A DNA stretch of 27,651 nucleotides from Monosporascus cannonballus (taxonomy: Eukaryota > Ascomycota > Sordariomycetes > Xylariales), in the NCBI GenBank assembly GCA_004154925.1, contig QJNS01000474.1, positions 1-27,651 on the forward strand, given 5' to 3'. This document shows, piece by piece, positions 19,265 through 27,651 of this stretch. The notes beneath the pieces are model-generated. The model did no database searches, was not told where the DNA came from, and was given only the letters and a program-made list of their open reading frames with translations. Made by a program: the position numbers and the translations under genes. Each line of letters opens with the position of its first letter. Positions within the stretch are counted from its first letter, which is position 1.

Positions 19265-22200
19265 ATGCCACCATCACGCAGAGACAGTGGTTTCTCCAAC
19301 CTCTCCACCGGGAGACAGCGTCGACTGAGTCGAGCTGCTGAGGAACAAGGGGTTCTCGGTCCCACTCTAACTGTTAGGTCACCTCCTTTCCCGACTTCTG
19401 ATTTATGTCCACCAGCTGACTTTTGCACAGCCGATCTTTCTCGGCATCGCAGCAGCCATCAACGGCGATACTGTGTCCGTGGCACTTGCTACTCATGATC
19501 AGACCTACCTTCTGGACTACGCCATCGAACATCTTCCTTTGAACGATGACTTGGACGAGGGCGAAGATATCATCGCGGATTACGTGGTCCAGAAGGTCGA
19601 GGACTATGAGCACCGTAACGTTGTGAAGTTCATAGGAGCTGGGCTTGCGTCCCCCATCACGGAAATGTCGCCTACGCTATGCTCGCGACTATGGCTCGAC
19701 GCCGATATCGTTCCGATCGTTCTCTCCCCCAAGGGGAAAGATCTTTCTACGCTTTGGGAAGAGAAGCAGTTAGATGAGCAGGCCGACTCGATGGCGCGCA
19801 AATGCATCATGTAGGCATACAAGCCCCTCCCCGACTGGTGCCAATTCTTTCTGATTAAGCTTCCGGAAGGAATTTCGGGCCATCTCTTGTTCCCCTCCTG
19901 CAGGTCGGTTTTCGAGGCGCCGTCATGGTAGATGCCGGGTTCAGGGCCCAGATAAACCGCGCTGAAGACCACCATGCCCTTACTTGCGGTAGGGCCACTT
20001 GGGACGCCCTGATGCACTATGCCGGACAGCTGAAGCAGAAGGGCACCAAGATAGCGTTCTTCAGCGCTACTCCGCAGGGAGGAGGTGTCGCGCTGATGAG
20101 ACATGCTCTTGTCCGGTTCTGCCGCCTAATTGGTGTTGACCTGTCGTGGTATGGTAAGTCTGGTGTGCATATAGGAGTTCTCTTTTCCATAAACTCTTGA
20201 GCAACCCCGTGCTTTTGAGACCTGGCAAGCTAATATGAGGTTCTTAACACAGTCCCAAAACCACGCCCGGGTGTCTTCAGAAGTACAGTAAGTGTCTCCT
20301 CAAGTACTTATTATCACTAACCCACCCGCCCACCACCCAGCCTTCTCGCTACTTCTGGTGGCGTGTCTTTGAGGCTGCTCATCAGTCTCTCCGAGACACG
20401 CTTAACACCGAGCATCTGATCCTTCATTTAAACGGGGACTAACTTGGAGCTATATAGAAAAACATGCACAATATCTGTAAGCAATTTCCCAGCTCAATGC
20501 TCCCCTTCTCTGGCCTGTCGGTGGGGTATAGCTCGGCTATATTGTTGTTTCCGGGCATTTCTTTCCCCTGATACCGACCTGCACCCTAAGTTCCCTTAGG
20601 CGCCTCAGATGATACGGAAATATTAACTCCGGTTGCAGTGCAGGGGGTCAGCAAGGATGGGGAACGCCTCTCTGATGAGGAAAAGACGATAATCACCGAA
20701 TGGATCACCAACAACGCCGAACGCTATTGGTTTTCCAAGGGTGGGCCGCTTCGACCCGTCGACGAAGGCGGCGCGGACGTTATTGTGGTATGCCCATTCT
20801 CACGTCCGCATATCAGCTTTACATCTATGGCCGGGAGCTCTGGAGCCTCTCTTGGTCCACGTGCTGCCGCGATCACTATTCATTGCCTATCCCATATGTG
20901 TTCCAACTTGATGGTTTATACTGACGTTATGGTGTCTTAGATTGATGATCCCCAAATGCCGGGACTCATTCCCTTGATCAAGAAACTTACCCTTAATCGG
21001 CCGGTTCTTTACCGTTCACACATCCAGATCCGCAGTGATCTTATAGCCCAGCCTGGCTCGCCGCAGGCCGATGCTTGGGACTTCCTCTGGAAGAACATTC
21101 AACAGGCGGACTTGTTCATTAGTCATCCGATTCCTAAGTTTGTCCCTCACACGGTACCTCCTGAGATGGTGACCTATATGCCAGCCACGACCGATTGGTG
21201 CGTTCTACCTTTCCCTGGACCCATATTCCACCTACCGTCTCTTTGCTAACGCAGAGAAGGATCGATGGTTTGAATAAGCACCTGAACAGATGGGTCTCGG
21301 GCTACTACGTGAACAACTACAACGCACAGTGCAGAGCCCGTCAGATGTAAGCTTGGATTGTTCCGTCTGCGATGGTTCCATAGAGACTAACTTAGCATGA
21401 CAAGGGCTGAACTCGATTTCGGAAACCGTACGTTAGCGCTCTAGCGTGCAAGTGAATTGCAAGCTAATTTTCCAACAGGCAAATATATCGTACAGATCGC
21501 TCGCTTCGACCCAGCCAAAGGTATTCCAACGGTGATCGAGTCCTATGCCGAGTTCCGACGACGTGCAGAGGAAGAACAGATGGAGGATATCCCACAGCTA
21601 GTAGTGTAAGTCATAGATAATAAGACGTCGCAATTATTGGTGCATGCTAATGCAAACGCAGGGCTGGTAACGGCTCGATCGACGACCCTGATGGCAACGC
21701 GGTCTACGATGAGACTCTGGAACAAATCGAACAGGATTATCCGGACCTTGCCGAAGACATCAGCGTCATGCGGCTAGATGCTAACGATCAGTTGCTTAAT
21801 GCCCTGATTGCGAACGCTCATGTCGTGTTGCAACTCTCAACAAGGGAGGGCTTCGAGGTTAAGGTGTCGGAGGCACTACATGCTGGACGGCCGGTGATCG
21901 CCACCCTCGCAGGCGGCATTCCGCTCCAGGTTAAAGACGGGGTGAACGGCTTCCTCGTTGAGCCGGCAGACTATAAAGCAGTCGCAGGACACCTCGTTCA
22001 GCTATTCAAAGACCGGGAGTTATGGGGACGGATGAGTCAAGCTGCGAAGACCGGCGTTTCCGACGAGGTTTGCACTGCCGGCAACGCTCTTGCTTGGTTC
22101 TATCTCGCTGCCAAGTTCTCGGGAGCCGCGGACCAAGGTGGAAAATCGGTAGGCGTTCAAGGCCACGGGAAGTGGGTCAACGACCTGGCACGGGAAGAGG

Positions 22201-22322
22201 CCGGCTGCCCCTACGAGGAGGGAGAGAACCGTCTTCCTCGTTGGTTCACGAAGCAAGAAGACCTGCCCCGAACGACCCAGGACGACGTGAGAGGGAAACC
22301 AGTGGACTTGAACGAGAACTGA
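19265..22322 (+). CDS. ccg-9: Trehalose phosphorylase / synthase, GT4 family (ccg-9 type)
   Basis: Eleven exons: 19265-19372, 19431-19810, 19870-20153, 20253-20287, 20458-20476, 20639-20787, 20941-21197, 21260-21346, 21405-21427, 21479-21605, 21662-22322. They sum to 709 residues, about the usual length. The enzyme family interconverts trehalose plus phosphate with glucose 1-phosphate plus glucose, retaining configuration, in the cytosol. Supporting blocks are FGPSLVPLLQVGF, DDPQMPGLIP, RSHIQIR, QIARFDPAKGI and, in the C-terminal Rossmann lobe, REGFEVKVSEAL with the GT4 EX7E pair Glu552/Glu560, followed by AGRPVIATLAGGIPLQV. In Neurospora the homologue is clock-controlled gene 9, linked to trehalose and conidiation. 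Exons of 35, 19 and 23 nt are very short. The exon-3 acceptor at 19869 and the exon-1 donor GTTAGG are the weakest calls. Confidence 0.88.
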
Positions 22323-23490
22323 TTCTTTTCGCGATGCGCTGCCTCTTCATTTCAATCTGGATGTGGCGGATTAGAGACGTATACTTACAGTGGTTAGTAG
22401 TTTCGGCTGATCTTGTTAGATAATTTGGGGCGGTCCCCTGCAGTGAAGCGTAGCAACGAATCCAACTAGCCGGTAACTACCGGGGGCACTAGCACGCGTG
22501 TGGCATCCTATGGCATGCGTTAGAAGCCTCTTGTTCGATTATAGACGGCTGACATAATTCGGAAATATCGTAAGATGATTTGCAGAGGGTTCTGGCCCAT
22601 AATTCAGGAGCAAAGAAATCAACATCATGCGATGGTAAGCGATGAGTACGTGATGTAAACCCTGATAGAATCTTGCATTTCCGCGCGGGTTGGACCCGAT
22701 TTTCACCTTGCTCAACCTTTGCGACCACAAACGCAACAACACACTCGACTTATGATTGGTGTGTATGGACGGTTCTCAGCTACAGGAAGGGGACACTGCC
22801 TGGAATAAGTCAGTCGATACCGAAGACTCGAATTCTTAGGATCGTTTTAAGGCACCTGGAAGGCTATTCGCGCATAGGATGGATTCCATGGACTGCGGGG
22901 AGGATGCGGACGCCAAGGGCCGCGGAGAAGGGTTCGACTATTTCCAAGGAAAGCTCCATATCAAAGTGGAACCATCCACCGACAGCTCCCAGGAATAGCC
23001 TCGCCCCATTGTGGAACCGACTACTACAGCCGCGAATACGGACCAACTGATTACCCATATGTATTGTTATAGTAGGGTGAAGCGGCCTACCAAAGCGCGA
23101 GGAACAGTGGTACCACCCGGAAACAACGTACGGTCCGGACAGTGGCGACCCACGAGCTGTTCTCCGTCGTCATCCGAAAAGAATACTAGCCCGGTGTTTA
23201 CCAGGAAAATCACGTCTCCGGCGCCTAGAAACGCCTCCAAGATGTGATATTTAAGACCTGTGGGCTGGCCCGTCTCGACGGCGGGAGAACACTGTAGAGC
23301 TACGGCATTAAAGAAAACAACTCAGTATCACCAGCCATTATCATCCTTGTCACGTCAGCCACTATTTATCTGGGCTACTAGCAACAGCGCTTAGCGACGC
23401 CAGACAGAAAGACGCCCCTATTGATTCTATAACAAGACGTGCCGTCCACACTACGCACGCCTCCTGAGGTTCTCCACACTAGCAGCAAGA
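22323..23490. other. 1.2-kb intergenic region without a supported gene
   Basis: Only short, unlinked frames occur. A 14-bp palindrome CCGGTAACTACCGG lies near 22470-22483, and ACTTACAGTGG near 22384 matches the word at 18574. The right end (about 23270-23490) is the likely flavohemoglobin promoter and leader. Confidence 0.5.
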
Positions 23491-24726
23491 ATGGCACCGC
23501 CACTCACGCCCTCGCAGGTCGCCATCGTCAAGTCGACGGCGCCCGCGCTCAAGGAGCACGGCGTCGAGATCACGACGCTCTTCTATAAGAACATGCTCAC
23601 GGCGCACCCGGATCTCAAGAACATTTTCAACGAGTCGAGCCAGACGACGGGCAGGCAGCCGCGAGCGCTGGCGGGCTCAGTTTTCGCCTACGCCACCTAC
23701 ATCGATGACCTCGGCAAGCTGTCGGCGGCCGTCGAGCGCATCGCGCACAAGCACGCGAGTCTTGACGTGCTGCCCGAGCACTACCCCATCGTCGGCAAGT
23801 ACCTGATTGAGGCCGTGGCCAAGGTGCTCGGCCCCGCCGTCACCCCGGACGTCGCCGACGCTTGGAAGGCCGCCTACGCGCAGCTCGCCGACATCTTCAT
23901 CGGCCGCGAGGCGCAGATCTACAGGGACGAGTTCGGCGACTGGCGTGGCTGGCGCCGCTTCGTGATCAAGAAGAAGGTTCCCGAGTCGGCCGAGATCACG
24001 AGCTTCTACCTCGCGCCCGAGGACGGCAAGCCCCTACCCCCTTTCAAGCCCGGGCAGTATATCAGCCTGCACATGTTCGTCGACGAGCTCGGCCACCTAC
24101 AGCCGCGCCAGTACTCGCTCAGTGACGCGCCGCGCGCCGACTACTACCGCATGAGCGTCAAGAAGGAGGACGGCAGGGAGGCGGGCATCCGCGGCCTCAT
24201 CTCGAACCGCCTGCATGAGCGCTACAACGAGGGCGACTTCGTCGAGCTGACGCACCCGGCGGGCGAGTTCTTTGTGGACCCCAAGACCGAGGGCGCAGGC
24301 GCCTCGATCCCGCTGGCCCTCATCTCGGCCGGCGTCGGCATCACGCCCATGATCTCCATCCTCAACAGCACCGTCGAGGCGGGCTCGAAGCGGCCCGTGG
24401 CCTGGGTGCACGGCGCGCGGAGCTCGGAGGTGCGCGCCTTCGGCGACCATCTCCGCGGCATCGTCGAGAAGAACCCCCACGTCGACGCCACCATCTTCCT
24501 CTCCAAGCTGCAGGGCAAGGAGGTCCAGGGCGTCGACTACCACCACCAGGGTCGCATGGACCTCGACAAGCTCGACGCGGCGCGCCTCTTCCTCGGCGAC
24601 GACAAGGCCCAGTACTACGTCTGCGGGCCCGTCAAGTTCATGTACGACATCAAGAACTACCTGGTCTCCAAAGGCGTCGACGAGGGCCGCGTCCACATGG
24701 AGGTCTTCGGCACGGGTGATGAATAA
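23491..24726 (+). CDS. Flavohemoglobin, nitric oxide dioxygenase
   Basis: A single exon of 411 residues, full length for the family. The globin domain (1-150) has Tyr32 (B10), Gln56 (E7) and proximal His88 in HKHASL, with Tyr98 in EHYPIVG. The FAD-binding barrel has the RQYS motif at 206-209 (QPRQYSLSD), and the NAD(P)H domain has ISAGVGITPM (278-287), CGPVKFM (378-384) and the terminal EVFG. All catalytic elements are intact, so it should oxidise NO to nitrate using O2 and NAD(P)H. No N-terminal targeting peptide is present, so a cytosolic form is predicted; fungi often have a second mitochondrial copy. The gene has no intron and a markedly C/G-biased third position compared with its neighbours. 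Induction by NO is expected from the family, not shown here. Confidence 0.95.
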   Translation: MAPPLTPSQVAIVKSTAPALKEHGVEITTLFYKNMLTAHPDLKNIFNESSQTTGRQPRALAGSVFAYATYIDDLGKLSAAVERIAHKHASLDVLPEHYPIVGKYLIEAVAKVLGPAVTPDVADAWKAAYAQLADIFIGREAQIYRDEFGDWRGWRRFVIKKKVPESAEITSFYLAPEDGKPLPPFKPGQYISLHMFVDELGHLQPRQYSLSDAPRADYYRMSVKKEDGREAGIRGLISNRLHERYNEGDFVELTHPAGEFFVDPKTEGAGASIPLALISAGVGITPMISILNSTVEAGSKRPVAWVHGARSSEVRAFGDHLRGIVEKNPHVDATIFLSKLQGKEVQGVDYHHQGRMDLDKLDAARLFLGDDKAQYYVCGPVKFMYDIKNYLVSKGVDEGRVHMEVFGTGDE

Positions 24727-26852
24727 GGAGGGCGTCTCGTCTCGTCCCGACGAAGCCTATTAGGTAGATAGACGGTGAAACACATGCGCACAGGGATGGT
24801 AGACCACATGCATCTGTTTTATTTTATATGGAGTCAAAGGTGATATCACGGGCGGGGCGTTGTAGCAGATACCGTTATAGTTTTCAAGAATCATATCGCC
24901 ACTCCTCTTTTCTCACACCCTGTGCGCTATCCTTAGTTAACAACCCAACGCAGCTATTCGGTCGTGGGTGTCAACGACTATTGATTTGATCGGTCTCAAA
25001 GCCCGCCCTCTTGGTAACATGAGCAAGACGGTTCCGAACTTGGTTTCTCTGATATGCCGAAAGAAGATGAAGGAAGCAGACACTGCATTGTATAGATATC
25101 CAGGCGGCTCATACCTAACACGCACAGTAAAAAGCCGCGCCCCGGTAACTCAATCGCACCGCAGCCACGACTCATGCTACTTCTCCAGGTCGCTCAAGAC
25201 GCGAGTCAGGCTGACGACCTTAGTAACCATCTCCTTAGCGTCGGGCAACTCCGGGCGATCCTCCCCCCGCGGCCTCCGCCGCCCGCCCCACCACAGCCAG
25301 GGACAGCGCGACGGCTACAGCAGCATCCCGAAAGTGCGGCCGATCCGGAGCCCGATGATGGCGCCTCGCGACTTCGGCGGGAGTTCGACGTCCAGCGGTG
25401 ACTCGTCTCCTCGCGCGCGGAAGCGCCGTGGATGCCGAGCCCCTGACGATCGGAGACATGACTGGCTCGGTAACTGCGAGCGTGCGTGGAAGCCAGGTTT
25501 CGCAAGCTCGTCTGCCTTGGTACCGTCGAGTTCCTATGGCTATGGGAGACTCAAAAGGGGGGACCCCAATATGAAGATCCGGTAGCTGAGATGCGGTTGT
25601 ACGACGCACACCCGCGCTGCAGAACGATACAGGAATCCGTCTGCTAGAGCCGACAGTAGAACTAGTCTTATACGCTTTTCACAATGTCAGATCGCCGGCA
25701 TATCTCGCCGGCGGCGATTTGAAGATGCCTCTCACTCATATAGTCACCACCACCGCATATGTACTAAGTCACCGGAGAACCCAAGCCTCGGGCTCATGCT
25801 GGCGTCGATTTTTCTTGACGGCACGTCTCCACTTCCCAATCCATGTTCGGAGGCACACGTCTTATTCTAAACTGAAGGCGCTTCGGAGTCAGTTAGATCA
25901 CGGTTGAGATACCACTTTTTGGCATACCGTCACCTGTCATGTACCGTTTCCCGTTCATGCTTACCAAATTACCACATGCTAACCGTCCACCACCCCCCAC
26001 GGGAGACAGTATTGAGGATTCAAAGGCCGGCAGGCGCAGCGGTTGACCGTCGAATTAGGGCTCGTCGTTCAAGAGATTGGGGGTGAGGCGCCAATTAGAT
26101 TCCGGCCCCAAGCCAACTCCACACTGTCGGATTTCGTCCGCGGGGAAGACTTATCGCCCATCCTTAGACCTGCAACAATAGTCGACAGTACATGCTAATC
26201 AGATCCCGTGCCTTTTTTGGGCCTGAAGAGGAAGCATACGCTGCAGAGTCCAGGGTCCTGATCCTTCTCAATCCCTGGTACATTCGCAATTTCAGGAAGC
26301 ATTGGGCTTCCGGATCGTTATCCTTGCCCCCTATCCCCCGTCCCAAGCGGGATGAGACAGGAAGATCCCCCCTTTCAAGAAAAAGGAGGCCAGAGGGAGG
26401 AAATGAATGCAGAAGCCACTTCACCTTGTCACGAGCTATAAGTAAAGTACAATACACTGAAGGATCGCCTCACTTCACCATATCCTACTACCCCTAGCTG
26501 GGGGCTGCATCTCAACGGATTCCGGAAGGCGTTCAGCGAGCTCACATTAAAGAGCACCAAGGAAACCCTTGCCAACAGCACTCGACGCAAGGGATTTTAA
26601 TTCTCTCACATTTTTATATACACATAATTACACTACATAATACTGGCCACATACTAAGACAAAAGCAAAACACTACAACATAGCACATGACGACGTAACT
26701 CCGAGTCAGCTCCTCCGAGTAAGGAGGTAGGTAAGTGGTATAGAAATTATGTATTGCCTCAACTTGCGTATTACGACACATGAACAAAACAAAACAAAAG
26801 CAAAAGACGCGACGGTTAAGGCGAAACTCGTAAACTATGATAAAGCCCTCAC
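24727..26852. other. 2.1-kb intergenic region with one unresolved coding-looking island
   Basis: The left end is the flavohemoglobin 3' flank. A GC-rich block at about 25177-25470 is treated separately. From 25620 to 26600 there are only short frames with no protein-like character. From 26600 to 26850 the sequence is A-rich, with a TAGGTAGG motif near 26727, and is probably the 3' UTR of the minus-strand gene ending at 26853. Confidence 0.45.
25177..25470 (-). pseudogene. Possible broken gene or mis-modelled exon pair, unrecognised
   Basis: One minus-strand frame has protein-like stretches on both sides of a single TAG (25317-25315): LPPKSRGAIIGLRIGRTFGM before it, and PELPDAKEMVTKVVSLTRVL after it, ending at a stop at 25177. 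Other frames in the block are Arg/Ala/Gly-rich and look like GC-composition artefacts. A 45-nt intron with poor signals could remove the TAG in phase. It may be a pseudogene, a gene with a sequencing error, or chance. No family is recognised. Confidence 0.27.
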
Positions 26853-27530
26853 CTAACTAAGCCCAGCCATACTCCCGCCGGCCACGCCCCCTCTCTTTTT
26901 CGCCTCCCGGCCCCACATCCTCACCGCGGTAATGACGGCCATGACGGCCCAGCGCTCGCCCAGAACGCCGATGAGGCCGGTGCCGAGGAACTGGAAGGCG
27001 AACTTCTTGGTCGGGTTCATCCTAATGCCGGCCCAGGCCGCGACGACCTCCTCGCCCCCCTCGCCGCCCAGCTGCACCAGCTTCCAGCCAGAATGCGACC
27101 CGCCCAGCGCGCCTACCTCGGGCCCACTGCTGTGGCGCCACTCGAACGCCTCGCGGCGACCGCCACCCACATCCATCTCGAACCGCATGCTCCTGTGGAC
27201 GTAGCCGAATCCGGCGGGCTTCATGCGCTCTCGAGATGATGAGGAGGAGCCCTGCGCGGCGCCGGGGAGGTCGACGTCGACGGAGCTCACGACCGTGTTG
27301 CCTCCCGCGGCGGTCGCCAGCGGCGGGGCGCCGGGACTCGGTCCGCTGTGCAGCACTGTGTCTGCCTTGCCCGACCACCCCGTGTGCGTCGTGACGGCGT
27401 ACAGGGGCTTGTTCTTGTGTTCGCCCAGTACGTACTTGCGCCCTCCCAGGCCGGTCGAGTATAGGTAGAACGCGGGAGGGAACTGGCGATTGACGTGACC
27501 GCCTTGCTGTGGTGGGTGGGGATGAGCCAT
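26853..27530 (-). CDS. Hypothetical protein, possibly tubby-like/LOR-like fold
   Basis: A complete intronless frame of 225 residues from ATG at 27530. The first 150 residues alternate beta-like hydrophobic stretches (FYLYSTG, RKYVLGEH, PLYAVTTH, ADTVLHSG) with a Ser/Gly-rich insertion near 95, followed by an RSMRFEMD...EAFEWRHS segment and a GWKLVQL strand. Around 175-205 is a moderately hydrophobic stretch (FLGTGLIGVLGERWAVMAVI) that could be a membrane-associated helix, as seen at the end of tubby C-terminal-like and LURP-one-related beta-barrels. That fold assignment is inference only. Only 32 bp of its upstream region precede the artefactual poly-G, so its promoter is missing and an additional 5' exon cannot be excluded. 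Confidence 0.6.
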   Translation of the reverse strand: MAHPHPPQQGGHVNRQFPPAFYLYSTGLGGRKYVLGEHKNKPLYAVTTHTGWSGKADTVLHSGPSPGAPPLATAAGGNTVVSSVDVDLPGAAQGSSSSSRERMKPAGFGYVHRSMRFEMDVGGGRREAFEWRHSSGPEVGALGGSHSGWKLVQLGGEGGEEVVAAWAGIRMNPTKKFAFQFLGTGLIGVLGERWAVMAVITAVRMWGREAKKRGGVAGGSMAGLS

Positions 27531-27562
27531 CTCCTCAGCTCTTCTTCTTTTCTTTCTCTTCT

Positions 27563-27651
<89 letters not shown>
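27563..27651. repeat. Poly-G contig terminus (89 nt)
   Basis: Eighty-nine uninterrupted G finish the window. A natural tract of this kind at a contig end is unlikely; no-signal poly-G reads from two-colour sequencing, assembled onto a contig edge, are the simplest explanation. Confidence 0.85.

Noticed and set aside
19811..19903. Acceptor CTGCAG at 19903 for exon 3 of trehalose phosphorylase
   Set aside because: It gives the wrong phase after the GTAGGC donor and deletes the conserved FGPSLVPLLQ block; the acceptor at 19869 restores both.
24097..24696. 199-residue open frame antisense to the flavohemoglobin gene
   Set aside because: A Val/Ala/Asp/Glu-rich shadow created by high GC3 on the coding strand; no homology-like blocks.
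16875..24726. A secondary-metabolite or other functional gene cluster
   Set aside because: Tetraspanin, trehalose phosphorylase and flavohemoglobin have unrelated roles, with 1.2-1.3 kb spacers and no synthase, transporter or pathway regulator.
24968..25585. 205-residue plus-strand frame
   Set aside because: Ser/Arg-rich and without domain character; its right half is antisense to the GC-rich island, which explains the openness.
1..27651. tRNA, 5S rRNA, CRISPR arrays and bacterial-type operons
   Set aside because: Scanning for B-box-like GGTTCRA words, 5S landmarks and regularly spaced repeats found nothing with the required partner elements; the DNA is eukaryotic.

Overview
The window is filamentous ascomycete (Pezizomycotina) nuclear DNA. 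Genes carry several short introns of about 50 to 100 nt with fungal branch points (CTRAY) close to the acceptor. Families such as a fungal tetraspanin, a GT4 trehalose phosphorylase, a KPWE-motif peroxisomal protein and an Atg37-type acyl-CoA-binding protein fit a Sordariomycete or a close relative; the class is inference. It looks like one complete scaffold: it opens with 23 C, closes with 89 G, and contains one 10-N join at 11159-11168 flanked by homopolymers. Gene order across that join therefore rests on scaffolding.

Layout, left part (1-11158): a predicted PEX14-like/KPWE peroxisomal membrane protein (390-1291, +); an unrecognised two-exon gene (1426-2372, -); an Atg37/ACBD5-like acyl-CoA-binding membrane protein (4441-5610, -); an RNase III of the Rnt1/Pac1 type (6679-7950, -); a 1,089-bp AT-rich, RIP-like element with 47-bp terminal inverted repeats and a perfect 10-bp target-site duplication (8673-9761); mitochondrial ribosomal protein mS33/Rsm27 (9901-10319, +), both of whose introns appear to be GC-AG; and a doubtful small ORF (10467-10685, -).

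Right part (11169-27651): a PUF-family RNA-binding protein with eight Pumilio repeats (12299-15074, +); a tetraspanin-like protein (16875-17961, +); an 11-exon trehalose phosphorylase/synthase, ccg-9 type (19265-22322, +); an intronless flavohemoglobin (23491-24726, +); an unresolved coding-looking island (about 25177-25470, -); and an unrecognised intronless gene (26853-27530, -).

This is mostly ordinary housekeeping and stress-physiology content, not a biosynthetic or defence cluster. Two loose themes appear: RNA metabolism (RNase III, PUF) and peroxisome biology (KPWE protein, Atg37-like). The less ordinary features are the bounded transposon relic with an 11-bp tandem array, the double GC-AG gene, two stop-free 3n introns that can be read through (RNase III and PUF), and a PUF repeat 7 whose guanine-recognising glutamate is replaced by lysine. 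All exon models were made by eye from splice signals and frame continuity; no alignment or transcript data were available.
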